This document shows positions 8,480 through 18,707 of a DNA stretch of 64,000 bases, one piece after another. The translations under genes and the position numbers were made by a program. The notes under the pieces are model-generated. The model was not told the DNA's origin and did not search any database. It was given only the letters and a program-made list of their open reading frames with translations. The stretch's first letter is position 1, and the number at the start of each line of letters is the position of its first letter. Origin of the DNA: Akanthomyces muscarius (lineage: Eukaryota > Ascomycota > Sordariomycetes > Hypocreales > Cordycipitaceae); assembly GCF_028009165.1 (NCBI RefSeq), contig NC_079244.1, forward strand, positions 4,650,001 through 4,714,000, in the 5' to 3' direction.

Positions 8480-9586
8480 TCAAGAGCCAATGTTGCCGCC
8501 ATAGCCCGGACCGCCGACAAGCATATAACTGTTCCATGGCGCTCCAGCATTATAATGCGCCTCCAGATCATAATTGTAGGGGTCGGTGATTATGTCCTGC
8601 AAGTTGGCCTCGTAGTTGTAGGTGGTCCCGTCGTTGGCGCTTGTGTACACCATGTTGCGAATGTAAGCCGCCTTGTCTTTTCCTGCAGAGGGGAATTCGC
8701 CGGAACCCATGTCGGAGGTGGTTTGCGACTTGTCGCTGTACATTTCGCCGTAAAACGTAATCTTGTCGGCTCCCGTGGCGAGGCTCGTCGAGCTCGTAAC
8801 GTTTTGCGTGAACAGCGATGCTGGGTAATAGCCAATGTCGCGGCCGCCGACGGACAGCCACCATTTTCCATCCGTGAGGTGATACTCGAGGTTGATGTCG
8901 TTCTGAGCGCCGCCGTCCACCGAAAAGGGCCGAAACTCGTGGCCAGGGTAAATGTCCGTGTCGACCTGCGTCCAGCCCGCGACTTCTCTGTTGTATCCGC
9001 CTTGGTAGTCGCCCACCGAGTGGTACCCAGTGGCGGTGTAGAAGCAGAAAAAGTGAGCGGTAGGAGGGTTGAGCAAGGGGTATTTTTGCCAGCCGGCTTC
9101 GACAGTCTGCTGAATTTTGCCAAAGTACGAGTTTTGAACGAAGTTGCTGCTGATGGCGGTCTGGATCAAGGACATGTCAGACGTGCTTTCCAGGTAGGGA
9201 TCGTAAAGACTAAAGGTCGCTCCGCCGCCGAGATTGGCCACGCTCTGTCCGGTGAGCGCGTATTTGTGACCGTCGGGAATAGTCGCCCTCTTGGCAGTCC
9301 CCTGCGGAGGCGACTTCTTTTCGACCCCGTTGGAAGGTGTACTCTGTCGGAGGTATGGTACAGCTCCCTTGGGGCCGTTGAGCGGCGTGAACAAGCCTTT
9401 CAAAAGATCGGGCTTGTCCGAAGGAGGTGCAACCTCATCCTGCATCACCCAGTCCAGAACGTGACCATTAGACAAGGTGGTGGTCTCAACAATAGGCTTC
9501 CCATCGATTGTACCCGCTGTTGCGCGCGAAGTCACAATTGGCAAGGCCGCGAATGCAGCGAGAAGCATCTTTATGGAGTGATGCAT
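8480..9586 (-). CDS. secreted neprosin-domain protein (putative glutamic peptidase)
   Basis: Intronless, 368 residues. Residues 1-24 form a signal peptide (basic start, hydrophobic LLAAFAALPIV core, Ala-rich cleavage region). Residues about 25-110 resemble a propeptide that ends near the basic KKSPPQGTAKRA stretch, a possible processing site. The neprosin (DUF239) domain fills the C-terminal half: HFFCFYTATGYHSVGDYQGG, GWTQVDTDIYPG, DGKWWLSVGGRDIGYYPASLF and FYGEMYSD. The GKWWL...GYYPASLF block is the most diagnostic. The plant founder, from pitcher-plant fluid, is a prolyl endopeptidase using two glutamates; I did not verify their alignment here. Probably an extracellular protease; any role in host or substrate degradation is inference. 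Confidence 0.85.
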   Translation of the reverse strand: MHHSIKMLLAAFAALPIVTSRATAGTIDGKPIVETTTLSNGHVLDWVMQDEVAPPSDKPDLLKGLFTPLNGPKGAVPYLRQSTPSNGVEKKSPPQGTAKRATIPDGHKYALTGQSVANLGGGATFSLYDPYLESTSDMSLIQTAISSNFVQNSYFGKIQQTVEAGWQKYPLLNPPTAHFFCFYTATGYHSVGDYQGGYNREVAGWTQVDTDIYPGHEFRPFSVDGGAQNDINLEYHLTDGKWWLSVGGRDIGYYPASLFTQNVTSSTSLATGADKITFYGEMYSDKSQTTSDMGSGEFPSAGKDKAAYIRNMVYTSANDGTTYNYEANLQDIITDPYNYDLEAHYNAGAPWNSYMLVGGPGYGGNIGS

Positions 9587-10673
9587 CTTGATTGTCGTGC
9601 TAACTGTGCGGAAAGCTCTCCGCCGAGTTCAGTATAACATTACGATTGACACAGCAATCTCTGGAGTCTTGAAACACTCTTCATATATTATTTCAGAGAG
9701 TGGACTGATACTCTAACTTGCCCTGTTTTCTCTTTTGCCCCGTACCATCAACTGTCCTTCCACAAAGGGCAGGCAGGTACTTGCTACCGATAAATCAGTT
9801 TCTCTCTGCCTATTCAGAAAGATTTACATAATGAAGTGCATCAGTTGTGAGCCCGTCTAGAAGTTGTGTTGCTGAATCCATCCTGTCTAAACTGCCGCGC
9901 GACCGGTTCACCTTCCTTCTGCGGCGCCGAAAACGGCTCCCAGGGTCCGGTCCTAGGGAGGGTGCTCCGTATTCGCGCCAAGCGGACAGTCGCCATTTTC
10001 CTCCTTCCTGTTCGAGCAATACCCGCGAAGGTCGACCCTAGCTGTCGATCATATCACCAGAATATGCTCAGAAATTACTTCTGGAAGCTGTCGTAAATGT
10101 ATCCGTCAAGGTAATTGTACCAAACTCAAGGAGAGCAAACTCAATTGCCGGCAGCAATTTCCAGCAATTCGGTCGGCGGTTGCTTCGCGGACTGGGCTTG
10201 GCTGACTCCTGCCGGTAGATTGCAGGGGAGCTTTATTTCGATGCTCAAATTTCAGTCGTGGCTTTCGGTTCGTCGGCGTCGCGATGATTTGCACTTGTGG
10301 CCAAAGCACTGGGTGCTCGACGTCGACACAGCACATTAGGACCACTTTTGGCACTTGAGCACGCCTGTTATGAAGATGTTAAACGGGAGCTGCCTAACAG
10401 AGCCTAGATGGCCTTTTCTTTCTCTTCTGTAGCCACTCAGTTAATTTTAAAAAAAAAGTCGAGGCTATCAACAGCATTATTGGGGTGTCGCGATACCACC
10501 CACTTGCACTTACAATGGTCTTGGCCTCATCCGCGGAACTCTCCCCTCTGATGGGCCCAAACATGGCACCTGGTATCGATTACTATCTTTAATATCTTGT
10601 GCATATCTTCCTTTATTCATTCCCTGGCTTTTTACATCTTATTATTTCTTACTCTGCGTCTTTTTCTAGGACC
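9587..10673. other. intergenic
   Basis: Neprosin promoter side and 3' side of the DUF4246 gene. Short open frames only; no conserved motif, tRNA or repeat was recognised. Confidence 0.5.
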
Positions 10674-12908
10674 CTAGCGTAGGAACTTGCGTCCGATTGC
10701 GGCATGTTGTCCAAACATGTACGCCGCAACTTCTTCATCAAACACTTGCTGCTGCTTCCTCCTCCGCTCCTCCTGGAGCTCTTCCCGCCTCTTCTCAACC
10801 TCGATCGCATTCGGAGGCACGTCTCCCACCATCGTCTGGATTGACTGCACAAGCTCCATCGGCATGCGGCGCGCACGCCAGTCGACGCGTTCCCAGCCCG
10901 CCTCGGACCACCAGCCGGGCTGCTGCGGCGGCGTGTTACGCGTCGAGCATAGGCGGTAGTGCGGATCGACGAGATGCAGCTTCAAGAACCGTCTGCGGCC
11001 GGGCTTGGAGGCGTCCAGCAGACGAAACGCCTCCACGCGGTGCTGCATCACGTTTGGGAACGCGAGTAGACGGCCGTCGGGCGTGGCAACGGTCCCCAGC
11101 TCCTGCAAGGCCGGTGCGCCGGGCAGCGTCTCGTCGTCGCTGGCGTCGTTGCTCAGGTCGAGGTGGGAGTCGAGCCCGTAAATGTCGGCCAGCGGCGCGA
11201 GGGCATGATGCGGGCTGGAGCCCGTGCCGTTGCCCCAGACGTGCTCAATGGGATCGAGGTCCGCCTCGACGCGAAATGAGACGGCTCCCGAGTCGTGCGT
11301 GACGTTTTCGGTTGCAAAGTACACGAGCGTGGTGGCCACAATGTGGTCGCCAAGCAAGCCCGTGAGCTGCCACCCTGTCGCTTCCCTGGTGGGCTGCGCC
11401 GGTGTCAGCTCAACCGCGCCAATCTCCACGACGACCTGCAGGCCCTGCTGTGCAAAGTCGGACTCCAGCGACACGGTGTAGAAGGCGTGGTCCTCCTTGG
11501 GAGGCAGGTCCGTCAGCTTGCGCCAGTGCAGCATGCGACCCGGCACAACGGCGCGGTTGTTTCTGCCCGCTTTCCACTCGTCGTAGGTGAAGGCAGCGCC
11601 GGGCTCCGGGTGCAGCCACTTCTTGCAGCGGCGGTACTTCAGCTTGAGCGCGGCCGACGGCGAGTACGTGGCTGCCCAGTCTGCTTGGATCAGCGGATAC
11701 TGCCATGATGGAGGCGGCGCCCGTGGGTTATCTGGCTGCGCGAGAAACTCGTGCAACCACGCCTTGGTGGCTTGGTGCAGCTCGCCCTGCCCAGATTGCA
11801 TAATCTCGTCCAGCTCTTCCAGATCGACGGCTGTTGGCTCTTGTGGGCTCCACTGGACACCATAGGTTCGAATCCTTTCCGGAGTCCTTCCCTTCCCTGG
11901 TCGGACCAAGATCTCATTCCAGGGCTGGATGGATGCCTCAATAATCCTTTCGATGGATCTGTATAGAGAGAAGTTCTGGCGCGGGTGTAAATTGTTAATG
12001 TACGACGTCAGTCTTGCATCCCTGGTCCTGTTGCCCGCTGGTCCAAAGCAGACTTCTGAAGGCAGCCACTGGTACCGCCGAGAAAACATGAACGCACGCC
12101 CCTGCCAGGATTTTTCTGGTGAGCTGCCGACATGCCTGCATACATGACACTGCTCCCTTCCTCTTGGTACTCCTCGCATGCCTCTTGTCGGATTGCCGTC
12201 GCAGCGACCCCAAAGAGAACGCGAGCACGCCCAGCTTTGCTCCTGGGACCGGCTGCCTTGTCCAAATCGGTCCGCCGCGTTGATTGTGCCAGTGACACCG
12301 CCGTCGCTGAGAACACAAGTTTCTCCAAACATAAGCGAGAACAAATCTGGATCAACCATGTGTACTTGCGTGTCGTCTTCTGAGCGACCATGATGCAAAC
12401 CGGTATTGTGATACAAGATATCCGGTGCCTTGGTCAGCGCCTCAACTTCGGCAGCCAACCCTTTGAGCAGGTCAGCTGATATGAGTCGATCTGACTTGCA
12501 GATACGCGATGCCGAGTCAAACACATGCGTCAGGTTGAACATGCCATGATACAGCGCCTTGTCGCGCAGCTCTGCCACACACCAACTCCATGCAGCTGGG
12601 CTGATCAGCTCTGACGATGACAATTCGCTCGCCCAATGCGCAATCACCGTTGACTCATAAATCTCCACGCTCCAGTTTGGCCGGTCTGTGACAATGTTCA
12701 TCAGCTGCAGCATGGCGATTTCCCTGGCTGTGAGCCGCCTCTGACGCCAGTCGCCAAAGCCACTGGCGAAGCGCTCCTCGACCTCGATCGGCACACGCAT
12801 GGCGCCAAACCCAGGCACAAGAAGCGAACGCCTGCCAGTATTGTCAAAATCAACGCTAGTATCTCCATGTTTCTCGCAACGGGCTTTCTTTGGGAATCGC
12901 TGGGCCAT
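10674..12908 (-). CDS. DUF4246 family protein, diverged
   Basis: 744 residues from the ATG at 12908 (upstream in-frame codons lack an ATG). It belongs to the fungal DUF4246 family: LPGFG-like VPGFGAMRVP near the N-terminus, LTAREIAMLQLMNIVTDRPNW, ITSYINNLHP-like LTSYINNLHP, and the C-terminal LLAFPNVMQHRVEAFRLL plus FLKLHLVDPHYR. From my knowledge of the family, the centre normally reads WHVEG...NE.I.AT..YY...NIT, probably the metal site of an oxygenase-like fold. Here residues 513-517 read WQLTG, so the His and Glu are replaced, while the following HIVATTLVYFATENVT is kept. Residues about 210-285 fit the family poorly and could be an unrecognised intron or frameshifted segment. The C-terminus ends in a charged, Gln/Arg-rich helix. 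The enzyme may be inactive. Confidence 0.75.
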   Translation of the reverse strand: MAQRFPKKARCEKHGDTSVDFDNTGRRSLLVPGFGAMRVPIEVEERFASGFGDWRQRRLTAREIAMLQLMNIVTDRPNWSVEIYESTVIAHWASELSSSELISPAAWSWCVAELRDKALYHGMFNLTHVFDSASRICKSDRLISADLLKGLAAEVEALTKAPDILYHNTGLHHGRSEDDTQVHMVDPDLFSLMFGETCVLSDGGVTGTINAADRFGQGSRSQEQSWACSRSLWGRCDGNPTRGMRGVPRGREQCHVCRHVGSSPEKSWQGRAFMFSRRYQWLPSEVCFGPAGNRTRDARLTSYINNLHPRQNFSLYRSIERIIEASIQPWNEILVRPGKGRTPERIRTYGVQWSPQEPTAVDLEELDEIMQSGQGELHQATKAWLHEFLAQPDNPRAPPPSWQYPLIQADWAATYSPSAALKLKYRRCKKWLHPEPGAAFTYDEWKAGRNNRAVVPGRMLHWRKLTDLPPKEDHAFYTVSLESDFAQQGLQVVVEIGAVELTPAQPTREATGWQLTGLLGDHIVATTLVYFATENVTHDSGAVSFRVEADLDPIEHVWGNGTGSSPHHALAPLADIYGLDSHLDLSNDASDDETLPGAPALQELGTVATPDGRLLAFPNVMQHRVEAFRLLDASKPGRRRFLKLHLVDPHYRLCSTRNTPPQQPGWWSEAGWERVDWRARRMPMELVQSIQTMVGDVPPNAIEVEKRREELQEERRRKQQQVFDEEVAAYMFGQHAAIGRKFLR

Positions 12909-13504
12909 GTCGTTCAGTGCAGGTCCGTGAAGCGGATAGTGTTTAGAGTCTTCGGACCTGGACAGATATTGCCGATTGCGGTGTGTCAGAGCCTTCAAAA
13001 TTCCACGGACGTTGGGAGCATGTTAACAATAGATTTTCTGAGGAAAAGGGAAAGTAGTTCGCAAGAAACAATCGTCGTGATTGAGGGACAATCATCATTG
13101 CTCTGAGACCTGGCGTTCACGGTAGTGGGACTGCTGCCTATCACACAATCGCGGCAGTTGTGTTAGGTAGTAATAAGTACAACTTGGAGAGAATTTGTTA
13201 AGGTTTTCGTCCCTTTTGATGATACCATTTGTCTATTTTAGTTTATTACCATTGACTACTTAATTAGTAGTCTCGGCAGCCTCCCGGGCTCCATAGTCTT
13301 CCACGGCTTTTAAGGTTCTGTGGCTGATTCAAATATTTAATATTTGCGCCAGCATGCACCTTGCAGGCGTAGGCACTCCTACAGAGTTACGGCTGTAAAA
13401 CTACTCGCCTGCAGGGTACATTACCACAAGAGACGATCCTATTCACAAAATTGTATCTTCTACACCAGACTGCCAGCTTTCAGACCTAGTTGCCCAGCAT
13501 CAGC
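12909..13504. other. divergent intergenic region
   Basis: Between the DUF4246 gene (minus) and the decaying gene (plus). AT-rich in the middle (13185-13275). No motif recognised. Confidence 0.5.
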
Positions 13505-14587
13505 ATGAGCCTTCAAAGCCACATCGATCGAGACAGCAACCCGCCTGTGGGTGAGGTCAATGCGCCTTCGAAAGAAGATATCCTCCATCATCTCCGTGGC
13601 CTGCAAGAAGATACACACTTTAGAGAATTGTTCCTCTACAACGGATGGTATGGCGCGCAGTTCCCGAAAATTGAGAAGCTATTCGACCTAGACAGCCTGA
13701 CCGGCATGTGGATCGAAAGCGCCAACCACGTCTGCAACGGCACTGCGCCCGTCTTCCTCGTGCCAGATTCTTGGCAGCACTGGCTCACCTCGGCCATCTT
13801 CCTCGAGGAGCTTCTGCTCTACACACACAAGCGCTGGTTTCGCCCCTACGAGAGCGACATTGACAGAGGTCAGTTCCTCACCAAGGTCTGCAGCCTGCCA
13901 CAGTCGCCGGCCTCGCCCACCGAGGCCTGCTCACAGGAGATGGCCGACTACATAACGATGTAGAGTGCCAACCTGTGCGCGAGGGTTGCGTTGGCGCAGT
14001 CAAACGAGCTTGATCGCGAGGAGCGGAGGGCAGGAAAGCGCCTCTATCAAATGCGGCCCCTCTTCCGGGCCGTGGCCGTGGCCATCCGCTACACCTCCTT
14101 CAGCGTCACGGTGACGGACATTTCCACAATCCCCGTCCTCATCGTCCGCACCGGCGTGGAAGACGGCCTGAGCGCACCGGTCGACGTCGAACAGGTGCCC
14201 GAAAGCGACAGGCGGGCCGTCGTGGCTGATTCGCAAGGGCGCCTGTCCGCGTGGAAGCGACCCTGGACGTTGCCATCACGTTCCTGATGGCCCTTGAGCA
14301 GCGCGAGGAGACAGACGGCCCCGTTACCAAGGCTGCGATCCAAGGCACGCGCGTCATGGATCCAATGTTCGACATGTCGGCAAGCCGCAGGGAGAAGCTT
14401 GGGTGGGACGAGGAGCAGATGGGTAGACGCCACGAAGCGACCTGCATGGTCTGGCAAGGGACATGAAACGGTCCAGGACTATCGGGAGATGTGTGCGCAA
14501 CGTCGCGAGGATGCCAAGCCGATTATGCGCGAAATGCAAGATGCGGAGAGCTGGAGGAGGTATATGCGAGAAACAAGCAGCCGATAA
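13505..14587 (+). pseudogene. decaying gene with a stop codon and frameshifts, family unknown
   Basis: An ATG at 13505 opens a coding-like frame (NGWYGAQFPKIEKLFDLD, SWQHWLTSAIFLEELLLY) that stops at TAG 13961-13963. The same frame continues at once with equally coding-like sequence (SANLCARVALAQSNELDREE, RPLFRAVAVAIRY) to 14287. The likely continuation then shifts to the +1 frame near 14240-14255 (VEATLDVAITFLMALEQREE, to TGA at 14464-14466) and back near 14455 (HETVQDYREMCAQRREDAKP, to 14587). Neither shift has convincing splice sites. The TAG follows ATG and precedes AGT, so a single C-to-T change of CAG would explain it. I do not recognise the family. A sequencing error would also produce such a pattern. 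Confidence 0.6.
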
Positions 14588-15101
14588 GACGAACTGGAAG
14601 AGCGAACTGGAAGAGAAGGGCCCGGAGGTGTTGGGCTACAATAAGTACAACTCAGATATAATTAAAACTTGTACAAGAAAACGGGAAAGAAGAAAAACAA
14701 CAAAAATAACAAAAATAACAAAAATAACGCCACTTTAAAGTTACGTATTTTATATATATAAAGGACATTTATCCGGCTGGCTAAACTTGCCGGAGTTGAT
14801 TGCTGTGTATCATCACAGCCCCGTGGCAGTCAACTTAAAGCAGCTAGGATTAACGGATTAGAAGTACTGAACTCGAAAGAATTGACTTTATTTCCGTGCT
14901 GCAATTACTCAGCCTTGGGAAAAGCAACAGCTTCATGGGAGATGTGCCAAAATGGAGATGTGTGTGCCTACTTTTGCGTAGGTTTTCTTCGTTAATATTT
15001 TCGTCTTTGCTAATATCCAGTCATCTAAATGGTCCGTCGTGTCTTTGTTTTGATACCCTCCACCGTTTCTTGTTCTACTTTCCAGAGGCCTCAGCCCATC
15101 T
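14588..15101. other. intergenic
   Basis: AT-rich, with an (AAAAAT/AACAAAAAT)-like stretch at 14695-14730 and TATATATATA near 14750. Nothing else seen. Confidence 0.5.
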
Positions 15102-16278
15102 TTACTCCTTGCCGCCGAGATATCTGTAGACGACGGAAAAGTCACGCCCCTTGCAGTCGTCGCGCTCCGCCGCCTCCTCGTACACCTTGAACGCCGCGTC
15201 GGCGAGCTTCATGTCCGCGCCGGCCTCCTTGGCCGCGACCATGGCCAGCCTCAGGTCCTTCTTCATCAGGGCGATCCCGAACCCGCCGCTGTAGTCCCGC
15301 CCCGCGGGCGCCGTCTCGACCACGCCCCTGACCGGGTTGTTGACCTCGCTGGGCCAGCAGCGGCCGGTGCTCACGTTGAGCACGCCCGCCAGCTTCTTGG
15401 GGTCGAGCCCCCAGCGCATGCCCAGGTTCATGGCCTCGGCGGTGGCAATGTTGTTGAGCGCGAGCAGGTAGTTGTTGGCGAGCTTGGCCGAGAGGCCGGC
15501 GCCCTGGTCGCCGCAGTGGAGCACCTTGCGGCCCATGGTGAGGAGGACGGGCTCGAGGCGCGGGAGGAGGGCGGTCGGCGCGCCGAGCATAAAGGTGAGG
15601 GTGCCGGCGGTGGCGCCGACGACGCCGCCCGACATGGGCGCGTCGACAAAGGAGCCCTGCCGGGCGGACGCGACGGACGAGGCGACGGCGCGGGACGTCG
15701 ACGGGTCAATGGTCGAGCAGTCGATGAAGACGCGGTCGCGCTGCGGGAGGGCCGCGGTGAGGATGGACTTGTACACGCCCTGGACGTGCTGCGGCTCCGG
15801 GAGGACGGTGATGACGGTGTCCTGGGAGGTGTGTCAGTGCGTGTGGTGCGTGCGGTGCGTGAGCGGGTGTGAGGAGCATCGGACGTACGGCTTCCTTGGC
15901 AGCGTCGTGGGCGCTGGCGGCGAGCTCGACAGCGGCGCCGCCGGACGCGCTCTTCATCTCGGTCTGCAGGCTCTCCATGGCGCCGCCGTTGATGTCGTAG
16001 AGCGAGATCCTGTCGGTGGGCTGCAGCTTGGACTGGAGGTTCTTGGCCATTTGGTAGCCCTGGGTTCGGAAGCCATGTTAGCGAAGCCGCGGGGTGTGCG
16101 TACGCCTTTGGCCAAGTCACAGCGACAAGACTTTGCTCTATATTAAAGTACATTCGCGACGCGGACTCACCATCTGGCCGAGGCCGACAAAAGCATAGTT
16201 GTCGAGCCGTCTCGGCGTCGTCGCGAAGCCCCTCCGCTGGGCCGCGCCGCGGAGCATCTGAGCCGCAACCAAACGCAT
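15102..16278 (-). CDS. 3-hydroxyisobutyrate dehydrogenase, mitochondrial type
   Basis: Three exons: 16278-16171, 16059-15889 and 15821-15102, with introns 16170-16060 and 15888-15822 both in phase 0, giving 332 residues. The N-terminus is Arg/Ala-rich (MRLVAAQMLRGAAQRRGFAT), a typical mitochondrial presequence. The Rossmann motif YAFVGLGQMGYQMAKNL spans the first exon junction. DAPMSGGVVGATAGT is the substrate-binding motif of the beta-hydroxyacid dehydrogenase family, and GLSAKLANNYLLALN carries the catalytic Lys and Asn. The enzyme oxidises 3-hydroxyisobutyrate to methylmalonate semialdehyde with NAD+ in valine catabolism. The length is normal and all motifs are intact. Confidence 0.93.
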
Positions 16279-17319
16279 CGTGTGTGTTTACGTATGAGGC
16301 GCTGCAGGTGGTGACGGAGCAAAAAACAACACGGCGGTATATCAGAACAATCAATAGACAGGCCAGCGGGGGCTTTTCGATCAACACAAGTCTCCGGCAA
16401 AATAAAAGTAAGAAGAAAAAAAAGACAATGCAGATGGACGGTCTCGTCTGACGTGGGGAAGAGAGACGCACGCCGTTTGTGGTTGTTCCGCCAAAGCCGT
16501 CCATTGCCGGCACCAGCCATGGGACAGAGAAGCGGCGCTAAGCGTGGAGCTGGTGCAGGCTCGGAGCTCGGAGAGTGGTCATGGCGTGCGGAGAAAACAC
16601 GGGGTAATAGTTGCTACCCTAGACATTATGTAGGAGCGATGTGCTCGGATTGCGCGAACAATTTACATCAGATAAATTATTTTGAACCTTGATATCGTTG
16701 TTGGCCAATAGGCGAAGCATTGGGGAGACGCGTACTGAATTTGCTCGTATGCGTGGTGTCTTGCTGGGTGTTCCAGTGTCGTCAGAATTGCCTCTTTCAG
16801 TCGCCATTCACCTCACAGAGCATAACCATGTTATGTCGCCAGCTCGCGAGAGTAACGTCAGCGTTGCACATCTATCACTAGAAAGCGGTCCATCGACTCA
16901 TTCGAAAATCTCCAACATAAAAACCATCAATGGGGAACCAAGCTCCATAATAAGGGGGGGTATTTTTCTTTCATCTCGCTCTGGGAACATCCTCAATAAA
17001 GCCAAAACCGGAATAACCACGATACACACAAAAAGAAGGTTGGGCAAAGGGGGGGTAATAAACATGAACAAAAAGAAAACCGAAAAAAATAAACAGGCGG
17101 AAGAGAAGCAGAAAAAAACGACCAGCCACAAACACCGGAAACGCAGCCACCTAATGACATGAACAATAATGGGCCACGTCCCCAGGTTTCCTTTTCCTCC
17201 TATCCCCAATATTCACATTATTTCCAAATTGGATCGCCATCCACTGGAATAAACCAAGGTCCAATTTTTCCATTCTTTCCTTCTCCTTTCTCCTTTGAGT
17301 TTCATACATGTTGATCTGA
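16279..17319. other. intergenic, 1 kb
   Basis: Promoter of the dehydrogenase gene and 3' region of the Bqt4-like gene. The 16975-17125 stretch is purine/A-rich on the plus strand. No gene seen. Confidence 0.5.
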
Positions 17320-18707
17320 CTACAAAAGGTTGACCAGCCAAGGGACGATGGCGCTGTGTGCGTGTTAGCGATTCTGCAATTCAAGGTCATGGCCGTCCCG
17401 TTTCAACTTACCCAACAGCAACCGTGGCACCAATTCCAATAAAGGCTCTGTTTCTAACCCTGTCCTTGCGCACCTCGGCGTCCGTCTTGGCCTTCTTCGA
17501 GCGTGGTTGCAGCTCTTTCGAGTCGGCCGTATCCTTCTTATCGGCGCCCTGCTCGACTGGGGTGATGTCGCTGGCCTTGCGCTTGCCCTTCTTCGACTCG
17601 GTCTTGGTGCCCGACTTTGCGGCCGCAGCCTTGTCGGCCTCCTTGGCGGACTCGACCTGCTCCTTGGCCGTCGCCATCATGGCGGCAATCTCTTCTGCGG
17701 TCGGGGGTTGGCCGGCCGTGGGCAGCGGAACCTCGATCTCGGTAACGGTCTGCTTCTTGTCGCTGCCCTTGGCGCCCTTGACAGGCTCCTCGACAATGTG
17801 GAGCTTGGCGGTGTCGTCCTCGGACTTGACGGGTTGCAGAACGACGGTAGGCTCGAAATCGGCGGCCTTGGGAACGCCAGATTCAGAATCACCGTCAACG
17901 GCAGCGGCAGCCTCCTTCTCAGCGGCAGCCTTGGCGGCCTTGGAGCTTCGCTTGCGGGGCGAGGCCGGAGCCTTCCTGCCGCTCGACTTGGCGGGGCTAA
18001 CGGAGCGTCGCGAGCGTCTCGAGGCACTGCCGGTGGCAGAAGCGGCGGGGGTCAGCAGAGGCTGGGTGGTCTTGCTCACGTCAAACCTGGGAGGAGCCGA
18101 GATCTTGCGGGTGGGAGACGAAGTCGAGTCGTTGTTCTGCGTGATGGTAATGTTGGCGGGGTCGAGCAGAGCGCGGATCCAGGGAGCAATCTGGTACTCC
18201 TCAGCGAGGGCCAGGGCTTGCTCCGGAGGGATCCAGATGTTGCCAGCCGTCTCCTCAGGGCTGGTGGTCGGCAGGGACTTGATGTACTTGCGCTCGGCCT
18301 CCTCGTCGGCGGCCTCGGCGTACGGGAAGGTGGCCTTGAACATGCCGGTGGCGGACACGTAGCCGTCGAAGCTGCGACGCATGAGGAAGTAGCTGGTGGG
18401 GCTCGACTTGAAGATGCCCGAGACGATGCCTTTTTGCATGGGAGCGCGAAGGTGGGCGTAGTCGAATGCACCGACGGTGGTGGGCTCGGCCTCGTCATCA
18501 TCGTCAGCCATCTTGGGCGTGAGCTTAGTCTGTCCGAGACGACGACGGGAGACGAGCTCGGTGTCTAGCAGTGGGTGGACGGTTAGCAATTGCGCGATCC
18601 AGGAGCTGTGGTCACCGGGGGAGGCGCCTGGACAGCGACCAACATTCGGGGATGTCCTCCATCATAAGCGGGTTGCGCTTGGCAGGAAGAGTTCGGGAAG
18701 AAGCCAT
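17320..18707 (-). CDS. bqt4: Bqt4-like inner nuclear membrane protein with APSES/KilA-N domain
   Basis: Three exons: 18707-18644, 18564-17412 and 17353-17320, giving 416 residues. Exon 1 gives [20 protein letters not shown], joined to [15 protein letters not shown]. An APSES/KilA-N DNA-binding-like domain covers about 55-165 ([54 protein letters not shown]). A long Lys/Ala/Ser/Glu-rich disordered linker follows (about 180-385). The short last exon completes a C-terminal hydrophobic segment, [20 protein letters not shown], ending at the stop: a tail anchor. This combination is that of fission yeast Bqt4, which sits in the inner nuclear membrane and ties telomeres and other partners to the envelope. 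The tail anchor depends on splicing the 58-base last intron (17411-17354). Confidence 0.88.

Noticed and set aside
8555..9637. 360-codon open frame on the plus strand
   Set aside because: Antisense to the neprosin gene; no domain, and the neprosin frame has a signal peptide and family motifs.
12909..12998. N-terminal extension of the DUF4246 protein
   Set aside because: Begins at TTG; the first ATG at 12908 leaves the family region complete.
15428..16513. 361-codon minus-strand frame over the dehydrogenase gene
   Set aside because: It reads the exons in the wrong frame and crosses introns; the three-exon model restores all family motifs.
17507..18568. 353-codon open frame on the plus strand
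   Set aside because: Antisense to the Bqt4-like gene; Gly/Leu/Arg-rich low-complexity translation only.
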